Shown here one piece after another: positions 9,801 through 16,542 of a DNA stretch of 20,864 nucleotides (position 1 is its first letter; each line of letters starts with the position of its first letter). The position numbers and the translations under genes were made by a program. The DNA lies in NCBI GenBank assembly GCA_036732565.1, contig DAINCF010000050.1:1-20864 (forward strand), written 5' to 3'. The notes beneath the pieces were generated by a model that saw only the letters and a program-made list of their open reading frames with translations, was not told where the DNA came from and ran no database searches. This DNA comes from JAIVJN01 sp036732565. Its GTDB lineage: Bacteria > Acidobacteriota > Vicinamibacteria > Vicinamibacterales > UBA2999.

Positions 9801-10800
9801 CTTCAACTCGCTTCGCGAGCTCGGCGGCATGAAGCGCCTGGCGGAAGATGACGTCCAGACCCGTTCGTACCGCGTGAAGATGAGCCTCGTACAGCGACCG
9901 GGGCTCGAGCAGCGCAGCGTCTCGACCATCGCCGAGCTGACCTCGCGCGTAAGTAACACTGACATCCCGAAGTACCTCGACCAGCTCGAGATCCCCTTCG
10001 ACGGCGTGTTCGACCTGACCAAGGGCAAGTTCGTCACTCAGCGCGCGCCCGACGCGCCTCGACCCATCGACGTGGTGCTCGCGACCAACATGCTCTCCGT
10101 CGGCGTGGACGTGAACCGCCTCGGGGTCATGGTGGTGAACGGCCAGCCGAAAGGGACCGCCGAGTACATCCAGGCCACGAGCCGCGTGGGCCGTGCGTTC
10201 CCGGGTCTCGTCGCGGCTGTGCTCACGTGGGCGCGGCCTCGCGACCTTTCGCACTACGAGACCTTCGAGCACTACCACGCAACCTTCTACCAACACGTCG
10301 AGGCGCAGTCGGTCACGCCGTTCTCGCCACGTGCGATGGACCGTGGCCTCACGGGCGCGATGCTCGCATTAATGCGGAACCGCTTCGAGCCGTTCGCACC
10401 GAATCCCGGCGCGGGGGCGCTGACCAGCCCGAGCCTGCCGGCCATGATGTCCACCATTGACTCAGTGACCGAGCGGACCTGGGAGGTCACCGAGGACTCG
10501 GCGAAGAAGAACCTCGCGACCGCCGAGATGAGGAGCCGCGCCGACGAGTGGTCGAAGGAGGCGGCCGTGCCCGGACGCATGCTCGTCTACCAGAAGTACG
10601 GCGCTGGTCCGACCGCCTACGCGCTGCTCGAAGCGCCGGGTATCAGGCCGTGGTCGACGTGGACCGTGCCCATGTCGATGCGCGAGGTCGAGCCTGGCGT
10701 GAACCTCGTGATGGAGGACGATCGCTCGAACCAAGATCCGGCCTGGCGCCCACGGCCCACGTCCGAAGATGAAGCGACGGATGTCGAGGAGTCGCGATGA
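6805..10800 (+). CDS. drmA: DrmA, SF2-type helicase of DISARM
   Basis: This is a 1331-residue helicase and core DISARM subunit. Helicase motifs are intact: Walker A FPTGGGKTEA around 610-619 (Lys616), Walker B-like QDEFH with Asp866 and Glu867, motif III-like ASTAT at 905-909, ATNMLSVGVDV at 1093-1103, and QATSRVGRAFPG starting at 1123 with the arginine finger region at 1127-1130. A zinc-ribbon-like insertion follows motif I (Cys732-x2-Cys735 and Cys758-x6-Cys765). The first 480 residues precede the helicase core and contain an Asp/Glu-rich segment near 185-225. In published work on DISARM, DrmA pairs with DrmB to form a DNA-translocating complex that recognises DNA ends and is kept off by an autoinhibitory loop. 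The start ATG has an AAGGGCG ribosome site five bases upstream. The stop overlaps the drmB start by ATGA, as expected for subunits made in equal amounts. Confidence 0.93.
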   Translation: MTTIITPNAQAWLAKEATPLGPFVVRLDGDRIGNAVASGHWAVAVDTSGALKRVGRILRIRTDLESTTLYFDKLHTVEKAGSLADIGVTLPEAPVTRLRSEDLSAVLARDGVSSADDVPLIKDPAYVRDLLELATRDDLLGPANGPEEVVIDMSVRDRYLVGKLAPRTPGDATTANGVEPAAAADEEDDSALESAAPIHEPGAEFNRASGRVDPEDDALDEIDTTNNQSLVPSSMGLTFCVGLDVKTLDVTARWGSYARVPNEEHEYTRPRKNRETGEIQETKVKVWRRFPRGGRVALTLKDGPIAPLTPDSEQDAVRIQGAVRSNAKGERLVTLFLVNDQREPETNRDGAWLFQPELIVKGSGEAAGTPVFLRRPSNDVVVDDAERDHLGLIYRRRVEFAVGHGVAVHAETLDDDPARALEVRTEIIPRFEVPVTETPGLDDNDRPAMKKMVQRGWLDMLSLADLDKAELEEALKTLVDDYAAWIDDQRARVGKEITGHDAPANDALDRCKNTLERLRAGLKVLLADPKALESFRFANRAMARQRVRGIYALKRRRGEELTLDSIDVRKNRSWRPFQLAFLLLSIPSLADPKHPDRTSPAEAFADLLWFPTGGGKTEAYLGVAAFAMGIRRLQGVVENLDGGRGLTVIMRYTLRLLTLQQFQRAATLFCAMEIIRTGDAAKWGAEPFTLGLWVGNKVTPGTTEASHQAIEAIRDKDRNRAGIASPAQLTSCPWCGTEIQPGRDIEVDKTMGRTAIYCGDKLAQCEFSKATSSTNAHPGLPVKLVDEEIYHRPPTMMIATVDKFAMMAWRAEVRTLFGNVREECERHGLLWPGHDCGGGHKARKPHSAAKVKPVRGVRPPDLIIQDEFHLISGPLGTMVGLYETAVDDLCSWTIGKTKVRPKIVASTATVRRASDQVRNVFMRRLAIFPPKALDVEDDFFSVQRSVESKPGRRYMGICSPGSSRPAVLIRTYTAFLTAAQGLFDAFGKVADPYMTMVGYFNSLRELGGMKRLAEDDVQTRSYRVKMSLVQRPGLEQRSVSTIAELTSRVSNTDIPKYLDQLEIPFDGVFDLTKGKFVTQRAPDAPRPIDVVLATNMLSVGVDVNRLGVMVVNGQPKGTAEYIQATSRVGRAFPGLVAAVLTWARPRDLSHYETFEHYHATFYQHVEAQSVTPFSPRAMDRGLTGAMLALMRNRFEPFAPNPGAGALTSPSLPAMMSTIDSVTERTWEVTEDSAKKNLATAEMRSRADEWSKEAAVPGRMLVYQKYGAGPTAYALLEAPGIRPWSTWTVPMSMREVEPGVNLVMEDDRSNQDPAWRPRPTSEDEATDVEESR

Positions 10801-12638
10801 GTAAGACGCCGGTGGGCGAGGTCCGCCCAAGCCAGCTCCTGTGGACCTACGGGCCAGGCGCGCTCATCGACCTCCCGAACCTCTCCGTAGTAACGATGGG
10901 CATCGACCGCTGGGAAGTCGGGCGCTGCCAGCCGATTCAGGAAGCGCGGCTGCTTGCGAATGTGCGCCGGGTACTCGGCGCCCAGGTCGAGTCGCTGCGC
11001 ATGCCGCCGCTGACGGACAGCGATGTCGTCGACCCGTTCTCAGCCGAGGCGCTAATCGGCGTGCCGGTGAAGCCGTTCCCGCGCTGGATGCGCTGCGTTA
11101 AGTGCGGACTGCTCTCGCCGTTCGACGCGGGCCTCTTCGAGCTGAAGGAACACCGCTACCGGCCAGAGAGGACTCGATTCGTTCACAAGGGTTGCACAGG
11201 CTCGCGAGGTGACCAGAAGCCGCGCGACGCCGACGCCGTACCTGCTCGCTTCCTCCTCGCGTGTCGCGAGGGGCATCTCGACGATTTCCCATGGCACTGG
11301 TTCGTTCACGGTGGGCCGAGCGGCTGCAAGGGCACGCTGCGGTTCTTCGAGAGCGGCGCGTCACTGCAGACCGAGAACTTGTGGGTGCGCTGCGACTCGT
11401 GCAGTTCCGCCAAAAGCATGGCGCAGGCCTTCGGGCAGGCCGGCAAGAACAACCTGCCAGGCTGCCGCGGGCGCCATCCGCACCTCAATAAGTTTGAGGA
11501 CGACTGCGCCCAAATCCCGCGCGCCATTCTGCTCGGTGCAACGAACGGCTGGTTCCCGGTGACGCTCTCGGTGCTCGCCATCCCCCAGACGGGGAGCCCA
11601 CTCGCGCAGCTCGTGGCCGATGGCTGGACTTTCTTCGAGGACGTGGAGGGCGCGGTCGAGGCTGCCGCCGTGGTGAAGACGCTGAAGAAGTCGGCGCAGT
11701 TACCCGGCATCGAGGCGTTCACTGGAAACCAGGTGTGGCAGGCCATCGAGGCCCATCGCAGCGGCGCGGTCGGCGACGAAGAGCTTGATTTGAAGGGCCC
11801 CGAGTGGTCCGTGCTCACGTCGCCGACGCCACCGACTGACTACCCGCACTTCATGAGCAAACATGCGGACGTGCCTAAGGGCTTCGAGAAGCACCTCTCT
11901 CGCGTGCTGCTCCTCGAGCGTCTACGTGAGGTGAACGCTCTGCTGGGATTCACGCGCGTCGAATCGCCGAACGAGGGTGGTGGAGCGGCGCGCGCACCTC
12001 GTGCGCCAATCGGACGCACCGCGCCGAACTGGGTGCCCGCCACACAGGTCCACGGCGAAGGCATCTTCTTGCAGTTCTCGGAAGAGGCGCTCGTGAACTG
12101 GGTGGCGCGGCGAGGGCCGCGCGCGCAAGAAGCCGAGCTTCGTCGAGGACATCGTGGCTGGCGCGCGCGGCGCGGGCTCGAACCCGATCCCGACTTCCCC
12201 GGCATTCGCTTCGCGCTGCTTCACACCATCGCGCACTTGCTCATCCGCGAGCTCGCGCTCGACTGCGGCTACAACGCGGCCAGCATTCGCGAACGAGTCT
12301 ACGCGGACACCGAAGGCGGCGCGTCGCAGGCGGGCATCTTGATCTACACGGCGGCGGCAGACTCCGACGGCACGCTTGGCGGTCTGGTCGAACTCGGCAA
12401 GCCCGAGAACCTCGGGCGCTTGCTACGGCAGGCGCTCGACCGCGCGAAGATCTGCGCGTCGGATCCGCTCTGCGCCGAGCACAACCCAAGGACCGACTCG
12501 TCCCTGCACGCCGCCTCTTGCCACGCGTGCTCGTTCGTCTCCGAGACGTCGTGTGAGTGCGGTAATCGCTATCTCGATCGCGCCCTCGTCATCTCGACGC
12601 TGCAGGTCGCCGACGCGGCATTCTTCGCGGGGATCTGA
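10797..12638 (+). CDS. drmB: DrmB, DUF1998 protein of DISARM
   Basis: This 613-residue protein is the DrmA partner. The C-terminal DUF1998 domain is clear: LLHTIAHLLIRELALDCGY near 474-492, the AGILIYTAAADSDGTLGGL block near 510-530, then the cysteine cluster Cys553, Cys559, Cys575-x2-Cys578, Cys586 and Cys588 followed by GNRYLDRAL. An N-terminal putative zinc site begins at Cys100-x2-Cys103 (RCVKCGLLSPF), with LACREGHLDDFPWHWFVHG after it and a further CDSC pair around residue 200. The N-terminal VRPSQLLWTYGPGALIDLPN is typical of DrmB. In DISARM, DrmB binds DrmA and contributes to DNA engagement. The gene overlaps drmA by four bases and its TGA overlaps the drmC ATG by one base, giving tight coupling throughout. 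Confidence 0.93.
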   Translation: MSKTPVGEVRPSQLLWTYGPGALIDLPNLSVVTMGIDRWEVGRCQPIQEARLLANVRRVLGAQVESLRMPPLTDSDVVDPFSAEALIGVPVKPFPRWMRCVKCGLLSPFDAGLFELKEHRYRPERTRFVHKGCTGSRGDQKPRDADAVPARFLLACREGHLDDFPWHWFVHGGPSGCKGTLRFFESGASLQTENLWVRCDSCSSAKSMAQAFGQAGKNNLPGCRGRHPHLNKFEDDCAQIPRAILLGATNGWFPVTLSVLAIPQTGSPLAQLVADGWTFFEDVEGAVEAAAVVKTLKKSAQLPGIEAFTGNQVWQAIEAHRSGAVGDEELDLKGPEWSVLTSPTPPTDYPHFMSKHADVPKGFEKHLSRVLLLERLREVNALLGFTRVESPNEGGGAARAPRAPIGRTAPNWVPATQVHGEGIFLQFSEEALVNWVARRGPRAQEAELRRGHRGWRARRGLEPDPDFPGIRFALLHTIAHLLIRELALDCGYNAASIRERVYADTEGGASQAGILIYTAAADSDGTLGGLVELGKPENLGRLLRQALDRAKICASDPLCAEHNPRTDSSLHAASCHACSFVSETSCECGNRYLDRALVISTLQVADAAFFAGI

Positions 12639-13399
12639 TGCAGGCGCTCCTAGATGCGGTCGTCGACCTCGTAGCTCTGGTCTCTCCGGCGAAGGTGCGC
12701 ACCATCGCCTCGGCACTGCGCGGTCTCGCGAATCCCGGCGTCGCTCCGAACGCGAACATGCTCGCCGAGACGCCCGCGGCACGCGCCGCCATTCGTCGCG
12801 CTGTCGCGGCGTGGGGCCAGGCGCAGGCAAGCGGAGGTGAGGTCGCTGGAATGCTGCTCGGCGCGTCCGAAGCGCGCCTGCGCGTCGAGCGCGAGCTGAG
12901 TGTCGAATTGGTGTGGACTGGGCCGACGACGCGCTTCGTGCCGACTCGCAGGACAGAGCAGGTACTGCTCGACCTGATTGGCAGCGCGACCACCGACCTG
13001 TTCCTCGTCAGCTTCGTCGCCTACGACGTCTACAGCGTCGTCACGGCGATGAACCATGCGTCGAGCCGCGGCGTTCGCCTGCGCGTGCTCATCGAGGCGT
13101 CGAAGGAGCAGGGCGGCACGCTTGACAAGGACCTCGTTCCGAAAATGCGCGCCGCCGTACCGACGGTCGAGGTGTTCACCTGGAGGGAACGGCCCGAACC
13201 CTTCGTCGACGGCAAGGTCCACGCCAAGGTCGCAGTGGTCGACGGGGCGCGCGCCTTTATCACGAGCGCGAATCTGACGGGCCACGCTCTGGAGAAGAAC
13301 ATGGAGGCTGGCGTCCTTATCAACGGTGGACCCGTTCCGAAGACGCTGAGCGACCATCTTCAGGCACTCATCGACGTGCGCGTCCTAGCACTCGCGTAG
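12638..13399 (+). CDS. drmC: DrmC, phospholipase D-family protein of DISARM
   Basis: This 253-residue protein belongs to the phospholipase D superfamily, which includes nucleases. One complete HKD motif is visible: His195, Lys197 and Asp202 followed by Ser210 and Asn212 (HAKVAVVDGARAFITSANLT). The N-terminal PLD half shows FLVSFVAYDVYSVVTAMNHA near 123-140 without a second HKD, so an active enzyme would need to dimerise, as single-HKD nucleases such as Nuc do. Residues 1-80 are helical and precede the PLD fold. The length and the single motif agree with known DrmC proteins. DrmC has been reported as dispensable or accessory in some tested DISARM systems, so it may not be the only effector. 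It follows drmB in a TGATG overlap and is the last tightly coupled gene of the operon. Confidence 0.9.
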   Translation: MQALLDAVVDLVALVSPAKVRTIASALRGLANPGVAPNANMLAETPAARAAIRRAVAAWGQAQASGGEVAGMLLGASEARLRVERELSVELVWTGPTTRFVPTRRTEQVLLDLIGSATTDLFLVSFVAYDVYSVVTAMNHASSRGVRLRVLIEASKEQGGTLDKDLVPKMRAAVPTVEVFTWRERPEPFVDGKVHAKVAVVDGARAFITSANLTGHALEKNMEAGVLINGGPVPKTLSDHLQALIDVRVLALA

Positions 13400-13538
13400 G
13401 ATTGCGCCGTGAGCCTTCGCGCTTCGACTCCTGCGATCTCGTGCATCAGGCGTCGCCCGTACTTCATCGCCTGTGTGTTGAGCGGCGGAAGGCTCGAGCT
13501 TCTTTCTTCAGAACAGTGCCCTCGTATCGGTGCCTCTG
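13400..13538 (+). other. Spacer between drmC and the DUF3883 gene
   Basis: This is the only gap of more than 20 bases inside the defence block. It contains no convincing -35/-10 promoter and no hairpin. A GTG-started frame of 46 codons (13409-13549) runs through it and overlaps the next gene, but it has no ribosome site or recognisable motif and I do not call it. The gap leaves open whether the DUF3883 gene is read through from drmC or has its own weak promoter. Confidence 0.4.
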
Positions 13539-14417
13539 ATGACAAATGACGCCTGGAGCAGGGACGAAGTCGAGCTGATCGTCGCCGACTACTTCGCCAT
13601 GCTCCGAACGGAGCTGTCTCGTCAGCCCGTGAACAAAGCGGAGCACAACCGACGACTGCAACAGCACCTGAACAGTCGATCGAAGGGGGCGATTGAGTTC
13701 AAGCACGCCAACATCACCGCGGTCCTTCTCAGTTTGGGCGATCTCCCGTACATCGATGGTTACAAGCCCCGCGGCAACTATCAGCAATTGTTGGAACAGG
13801 TGGTCCTGGAACGTCTCACGATTGAGCCCGACTTCTTCGAACGCCTCGCTACGGCGCCTGTCGTCTGCCCGGAGTTGCCCGCCGAGACGGACTACACGGA
13901 CTTGGACGCACTGGTCGAAGCGCCACCCGAACCCTTCGGTGACTCTGGCATCCACCCCAGTCGACAGGTCGAGAATGCGGGCGTGCGGGCGGCGCGCAAG
14001 GTTGACTTCGCGCGTGTGGACGCACAGAACCGAAGACTGGGCCGGTTGGGCGAGGAATGGGCGCTCGAGTTCGAGCGACGCCGTCTCCACGATGTCGAAG
14101 GACGCTCGGACTTGGCGAAGAAGATCGCCTGGACTTCAGTCGAGGAGGGGGACGGTGCGGGCTTCGATATCCACTCGTTCAACGCGGACGAATCGCCCCG
14201 TCTGATCGAAGTCAAAGCGACGGGCCTCGGCAAGTACCTGCCGTTCTACGTCACACCGAACGAGGTCGTGACATCGGAGCGACGGCCGATGGACTATCAC
14301 CTCTATCGCGTGTTCAGTCTCGCCACGAATCCGCGCGTCTACATGCTGCAAGGGGCCCTCTCTGAGGTGTGCCACCTACAACCGTCGCAATACACGGCTC
14401 GGATCGGAAGGTCGTAA
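13539..14417 (+). CDS. DUF3883 (NOV_C) protein, putative PD-(D/E)XK nuclease
   Basis: This 292-residue protein ends in a DUF3883 domain, roughly residues 165-285. The hallmark is GDGAGFDIHSF with Asp210 followed by LIEVKAT with Glu224 and Lys226, a D...ExK layout typical of restriction-endonuclease-fold nucleases. The flanking GRLGEEWALEFERRRL, YVTPNEVVTSE and YHLYRVF segments are family features. The N-terminal part (1-105) starts with WSRDEVELIVADYFAML and contains GAIEFKHANITAVLLSLG and YIDGYKPRGNYQ, a helical region often fused in front of DUF3883. I chose the ATG at 13539, which puts the conserved WSxxEVE segment close to the N-terminus; a GTG nine bases upstream (13530) would add three residues, and neither start has a good ribosome site. 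DUF3883 proteins are common next to helicases and methylases in defence islands. Cleavage of non-self DNA is an inference. Confidence 0.8.
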   Translation: MTNDAWSRDEVELIVADYFAMLRTELSRQPVNKAEHNRRLQQHLNSRSKGAIEFKHANITAVLLSLGDLPYIDGYKPRGNYQQLLEQVVLERLTIEPDFFERLATAPVVCPELPAETDYTDLDALVEAPPEPFGDSGIHPSRQVENAGVRAARKVDFARVDAQNRRLGRLGEEWALEFERRRLHDVEGRSDLAKKIAWTSVEEGDGAGFDIHSFNADESPRLIEVKATGLGKYLPFYVTPNEVVTSERRPMDYHLYRVFSLATNPRVYMLQGALSEVCHLQPSQYTARIGRS

Positions 14418-14451
14418 TGCATCCGCGGGAGACAAATCCAACGACCGTTGT

Positions 14452-14484
14452 GGCTCAGAGGGATCGGTCCGATCCCTCTGAGCC
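14452..14484. terminator. Perfect 16-bp inverted repeat after the defence operon
   Basis: The arms GGCTCAGAGGGATCGG (14452-14467) and CCGATCCCTCTGAGCC (14469-14484) are exact reverse complements around one T. As RNA this makes a very stable stem of about 14 bp. It begins 35 bases after the DUF3883 stop and is the natural place for the operon to end. There is no run of T after it in either direction, so it is not a textbook intrinsic terminator; it may act with Rho, stabilise the 3' end, or be a repeated genomic palindrome. Confidence 0.55.
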
Positions 14485-14558
14485 TGAGCTTGCGTCGTCC
14501 GTGTGTGCCTGTGATACGGTTCCTCTCCCCAGCACAAAGCCCTTGAATGAGGTGCACC

Positions 14559-14846
14559 ATGCGAGTGCTTTGGGGCGCGGCAGCGCTCACTCTCGTCACG
14601 GCCGTCGGAGCTGCAGCTCAGAGCCAGCGGGACCCGGATGGCCTGCTCAAAGAGGCCGAGCGCCTCGCGTGGCTGAAGGCCTGGACGGCCGCGGCGCCGC
14701 TTTACGCTGAAGCCGACCGCCTGTTCACCGCGCGCGGCGACCCTCGCAACGCCCTCTTCGCCAGCATCAAGCTGTTCGGGGAGATCGATCAATTGGCGCC
14801 GATCGCATGTAGCGAAGAAGCGCCGTCGGTCGCGGCCTACGCGTAG
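14559..14846 (+). CDS. Short secreted repeat-like protein, probably a truncated remnant
   Basis: From the ATG at 14559 this encodes 95 residues. An ATG at 14547 would add four residues and leave the signal less typical. The N-terminus is a good signal peptide: MRVLW, then the hydrophobic stretch GAAALTLVTAVGAAAQ, with a likely cleavage after an Ala near residue 16-18. The mature part has a TPR-like helical pair, LLKEAERLAWLKAWTAAAPLYAEADRLFTARGD. This resembles the start of much longer secreted or periplasmic TPR proteins that I associate with Acidobacteriota. In those, the pattern after RNAL continues for several hundred residues; here it drifts off after FASIKLFGEID and stops. I read it as a 5' fragment of such a gene. 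It may still be translated. Confidence 0.5.
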   Translation: MRVLWGAAALTLVTAVGAAAQSQRDPDGLLKEAERLAWLKAWTAAAPLYAEADRLFTARGDPRNALFASIKLFGEIDQLAPIACSEEAPSVAAYA

Positions 14847-15448
14847 AACCGCAGCACACCAAAGTAGCCAAACCTCTCCCTCCGCACTTGACGGCGGGTG
14901 TATTCTGATCCACCTTTCTCTCGCCAGATGGGCGAACACCCCGCGTCGGGCAGCGAAAATTACCGCCGATGCTTTACAAGCGGAAGCGAGCACAACACCG
15001 TCGTGCGGGCTGTCTGTTCTGTAAGCCCTATAAGCGCGGCGGGCAATCGAAGTTCGTCCGGATCAAGGGTCTGAAGGCTCCGCGTCGGCTCTGTGATCTG
15101 AAGGCCGAATAGCGGCCTGGCGAAGCGTGTGACGACGCGCGCAGAGGCGCCCTGCGCGGCGAGCTGCGCTTGGTCCGTTCGCGCCGCGGCCCAGACGACA
15201 TACCAGAAATGGGTCCGGAATGGTTCACGAAGGCGACCAGAATGCCAGACGGCCCAGAGGCACCACGAGAGTACATGCTGCGCGAAATCGCCGGGCGCAA
15301 ACACCGATGAACCGCACACGCGATCACGTGTCGTGGACGCTCAACGAAGGGCGCGGACCGTGTCCAAGCACGCGTGCAGCCGCTCCGCCTCGGTGGCTAT
15401 CAGCTTCGCGTATTCGTGAACCGTGGCACGCTCGATCTCAGACGTTCC
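14847..15448. other. Mostly empty accessory stretch before the IS3 remnant
   Basis: About 600 bases with no gene I can defend apart from the 47-codon small ORF described separately. Open frames on the reverse strand (for example 14960-15319) have no recognisable motif. A TTGACG at about 14886 looks like a -35 box but has no -10 at the right distance. Confidence 0.4.
14969..15112 (+). CDS. Small basic CxxC protein, hypothetical
   Basis: A 47-residue frame starting at ATG 14969 and ending TAG. It is strongly basic and carries CLFCKPYKRGG at 15-25, a CxxC followed by a K-P-x-K turn. I have a recollection of similar tiny proteins (basic start, C-x2-C-K-P, basic tail) annotated as hypothetical in many proteobacterial and acidobacterial genomes, but I cannot name the family. 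A third Cys sits at residue 42; with only three cysteines a complete zinc site would need a dimer or a His. There is no good ribosome site (upstream is CGAAAATTACCGCCG). Could be a real small protein or chance. Confidence 0.35.
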   Translation: MLYKRKRAQHRRAGCLFCKPYKRGGQSKFVRIKGLKAPRRLCDLKAE

Positions 15449-15717
15449 TCGATGGGCCGGCGCGGCAATCCGTACGACAACGCTACGGCCGAGAGCTTCA
15501 TGAAGACCCTGAAGGTCGAGGCGGTCTATCCGATGGCGTTCGACACGTTCGCGGACGTGGCCGAGCACCTTCCTCGCTTCATCGAGGAGACGTACAATCG
15601 GCGCCGACTCCATTCGGGCGCTCGGCTATCTGAGCCCGCAGCAGTACGAGGATCAACACCTCCGGTAGGCTGGCAATTCGCGGCCCGGTCGCTGTCCACC
15701 CTCAGGGGCGCACTCCA
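15449..15717 (+). mobile_element. IS3-family remnant: frameshifted 3' end of transposase OrfB and right terminus
   Basis: From 15449 the frame reads the conserved end of IS3-family OrfB (DDE transposase): SMGRRGNPYDNATAESFMKTLK, then VYPMAFDTFADV, FIEETYNRRRLHS. The Glu in NATAESF is the final E of the DDE triad. At 15614-15618 one extra G breaks the frame; the expected continuation ALGYLSPQQYE follows in the +1 frame and stops at 15666-15668. The sequence TGTCCACCCTCAGGGGCGCACTCCA at 15693-15717 looks like an IS3-type right terminal repeat (TGTCC...GGGG..A.TCCA), which would place the element's end there. Everything upstream of OrfB's last 75 codons, including OrfA and the left end, is missing. 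The element is dead. Confidence 0.8.
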
Positions 15718-15793
15718 CACAACTGTCAGTTTTACAGCCGCCGCTAACATCGTGAACAGGGGGCCCGCCCGGGAAATCGGCGCCGAGGTCGCG

Positions 15794-16429
15794 CTATGGG
15801 GAGAGCGCGCCGTTCGTGATTGGAGTCAGCCGTGCGATAGGTCGCCCTCGGCGCGTTACCTCGACTACCTGACCCTGTTCGACGCGAGCGATCACGCTAC
15901 TCAGGTGCTGCTGGAGTTGGCGCACTGATAGGCTGATCCTGCTCAAGTCCGACGACGGTGGCGTTGGCAAATGATGCCGTTCGTCGGGCGCCGAGCTAGC
16001 CTGGGTATCCTCCCCACCCGTAGAACGAGGTGAGCTGCCGCCAGAATCTGGCGTCCTTTGGTCAACATGCGCTGCAACAGTCCGCTCGTGGCGGTGCACA
16101 CTGCGCACGCGTTGCTGAGCGGATTTTCGGGTTGCGCTGTCGGCGTGAGGCTTCGGACGACTGGGGGCGTCGGGAAATGGCGGGAGCTCGCCGATCTCCC
16201 GAAGGTGCCGCATGGCTATAACGATGAGTTGCCGCACACGTTCGCGTGTGACGCCGCACTCTCGCGCAGTGCGTGTATAACAGCCTGTTTCCACAAACGC
16301 GCGCACGAGCGCGTGGTGGTCTACCCGAAAACGCGTACCGTGCGAGTGCGCGCGACGGACGAGGAAGTCCTCGATGGTGAGCTGGTGAAGTCGCACCAGG
16401 TCCCGTCTTTCGTGCATGCTGGCTTGCAC
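15794..16429 (-). CDS. Sigma-region-4-like HTH joined in frame to a Phd/YefM antitoxin domain
   Basis: A 211-residue frame starting at GTG 16429, with a GGAGAG ribosome site four bases upstream that favours it over the ATG at 16417. Residues 50-78 (CYTRTARECGVTRERVRQLI and the helix after it) look like a sigma-factor region 4 or other winged/HTH DNA-binding unit. Residues about 95-160 are a low-complexity linker (Ser, Thr, Pro, Arg-rich). Residues 162-201 are a clear Phd/YefM antitoxin DNA-binding domain: ISLSVRQLQQHLSSVIARVE followed by GQVVEVTRRGRPIARLTP. The usual toxin-binding tail after that is only eight residues. A TTG at 15946 could start the antitoxin domain alone (50 residues), so this may be two genes without an intervening stop. 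No toxin gene (PIN, Doc or RelE type) is recognisable next to it. Confidence 0.55.
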   Translation of the reverse strand: MQASMHERRDLVRLHQLTIEDFLVRRAHSHGTRFRVDHHALVRAFVETGCYTRTARECGVTRERVRQLIVIAMRHLREIGELPPFPDAPSRPKPHADSATRKSAQQRVRSVHRHERTVAAHVDQRTPDSGGSSPRSTGGEDTQASSAPDERHHLPTPPSSDLSRISLSVRQLQQHLSSVIARVEQGQVVEVTRRGRPIARLTPITNGALSP

Positions 16430-16542
16430 TGAGCTCTCCAGATGAGTCCAGGTGCGTCAATATGACGAGCCGCCGCCAGCAGCGACCTGACGGGCGACGG
16501 CCCGAACTCTCCATTGCCGGCGTTCTGCACTCCAACCGGCAG

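Noticed and set aside
9691..10296. A 201-codon reverse frame inside drmA
   Set aside because: It is antisense to the conserved helicase C-terminal motifs and carries no domain pattern of its own.
13409..13549. A 46-residue GTG-started frame between drmC and the DUF3883 gene
   Set aside because: No ribosome site, no motif, and its end overlaps the start of the DUF3883 gene; nothing supports translation.
14886..14903. TTGACG followed by TATTCT as a promoter
   Set aside because: The two boxes are only seven bases apart, far less than the 16-18 needed.
15341..15430. Reverse-strand peptide VHEYAKLIATEAERLHACLD, faintly like a histidine-kinase dimerisation helix
   Set aside because: The stretch is short, ends at a stop codon, has no H-box or ATPase domain nearby, and continues into the antisense of the IS3 remnant.
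15374..15928. A 184-codon forward frame read as a single gene
   Set aside because: Only the part from about 15449 to 15616 matches IS3 transposase; the rest is out-of-frame read-through past the frameshift into unrelated DNA.
16058..16432. A 124-codon forward frame opposite the HTH-Phd reading frame
   Set aside because: It has no motif, and the reverse frame carries two recognisable domains and a good ribosome site.
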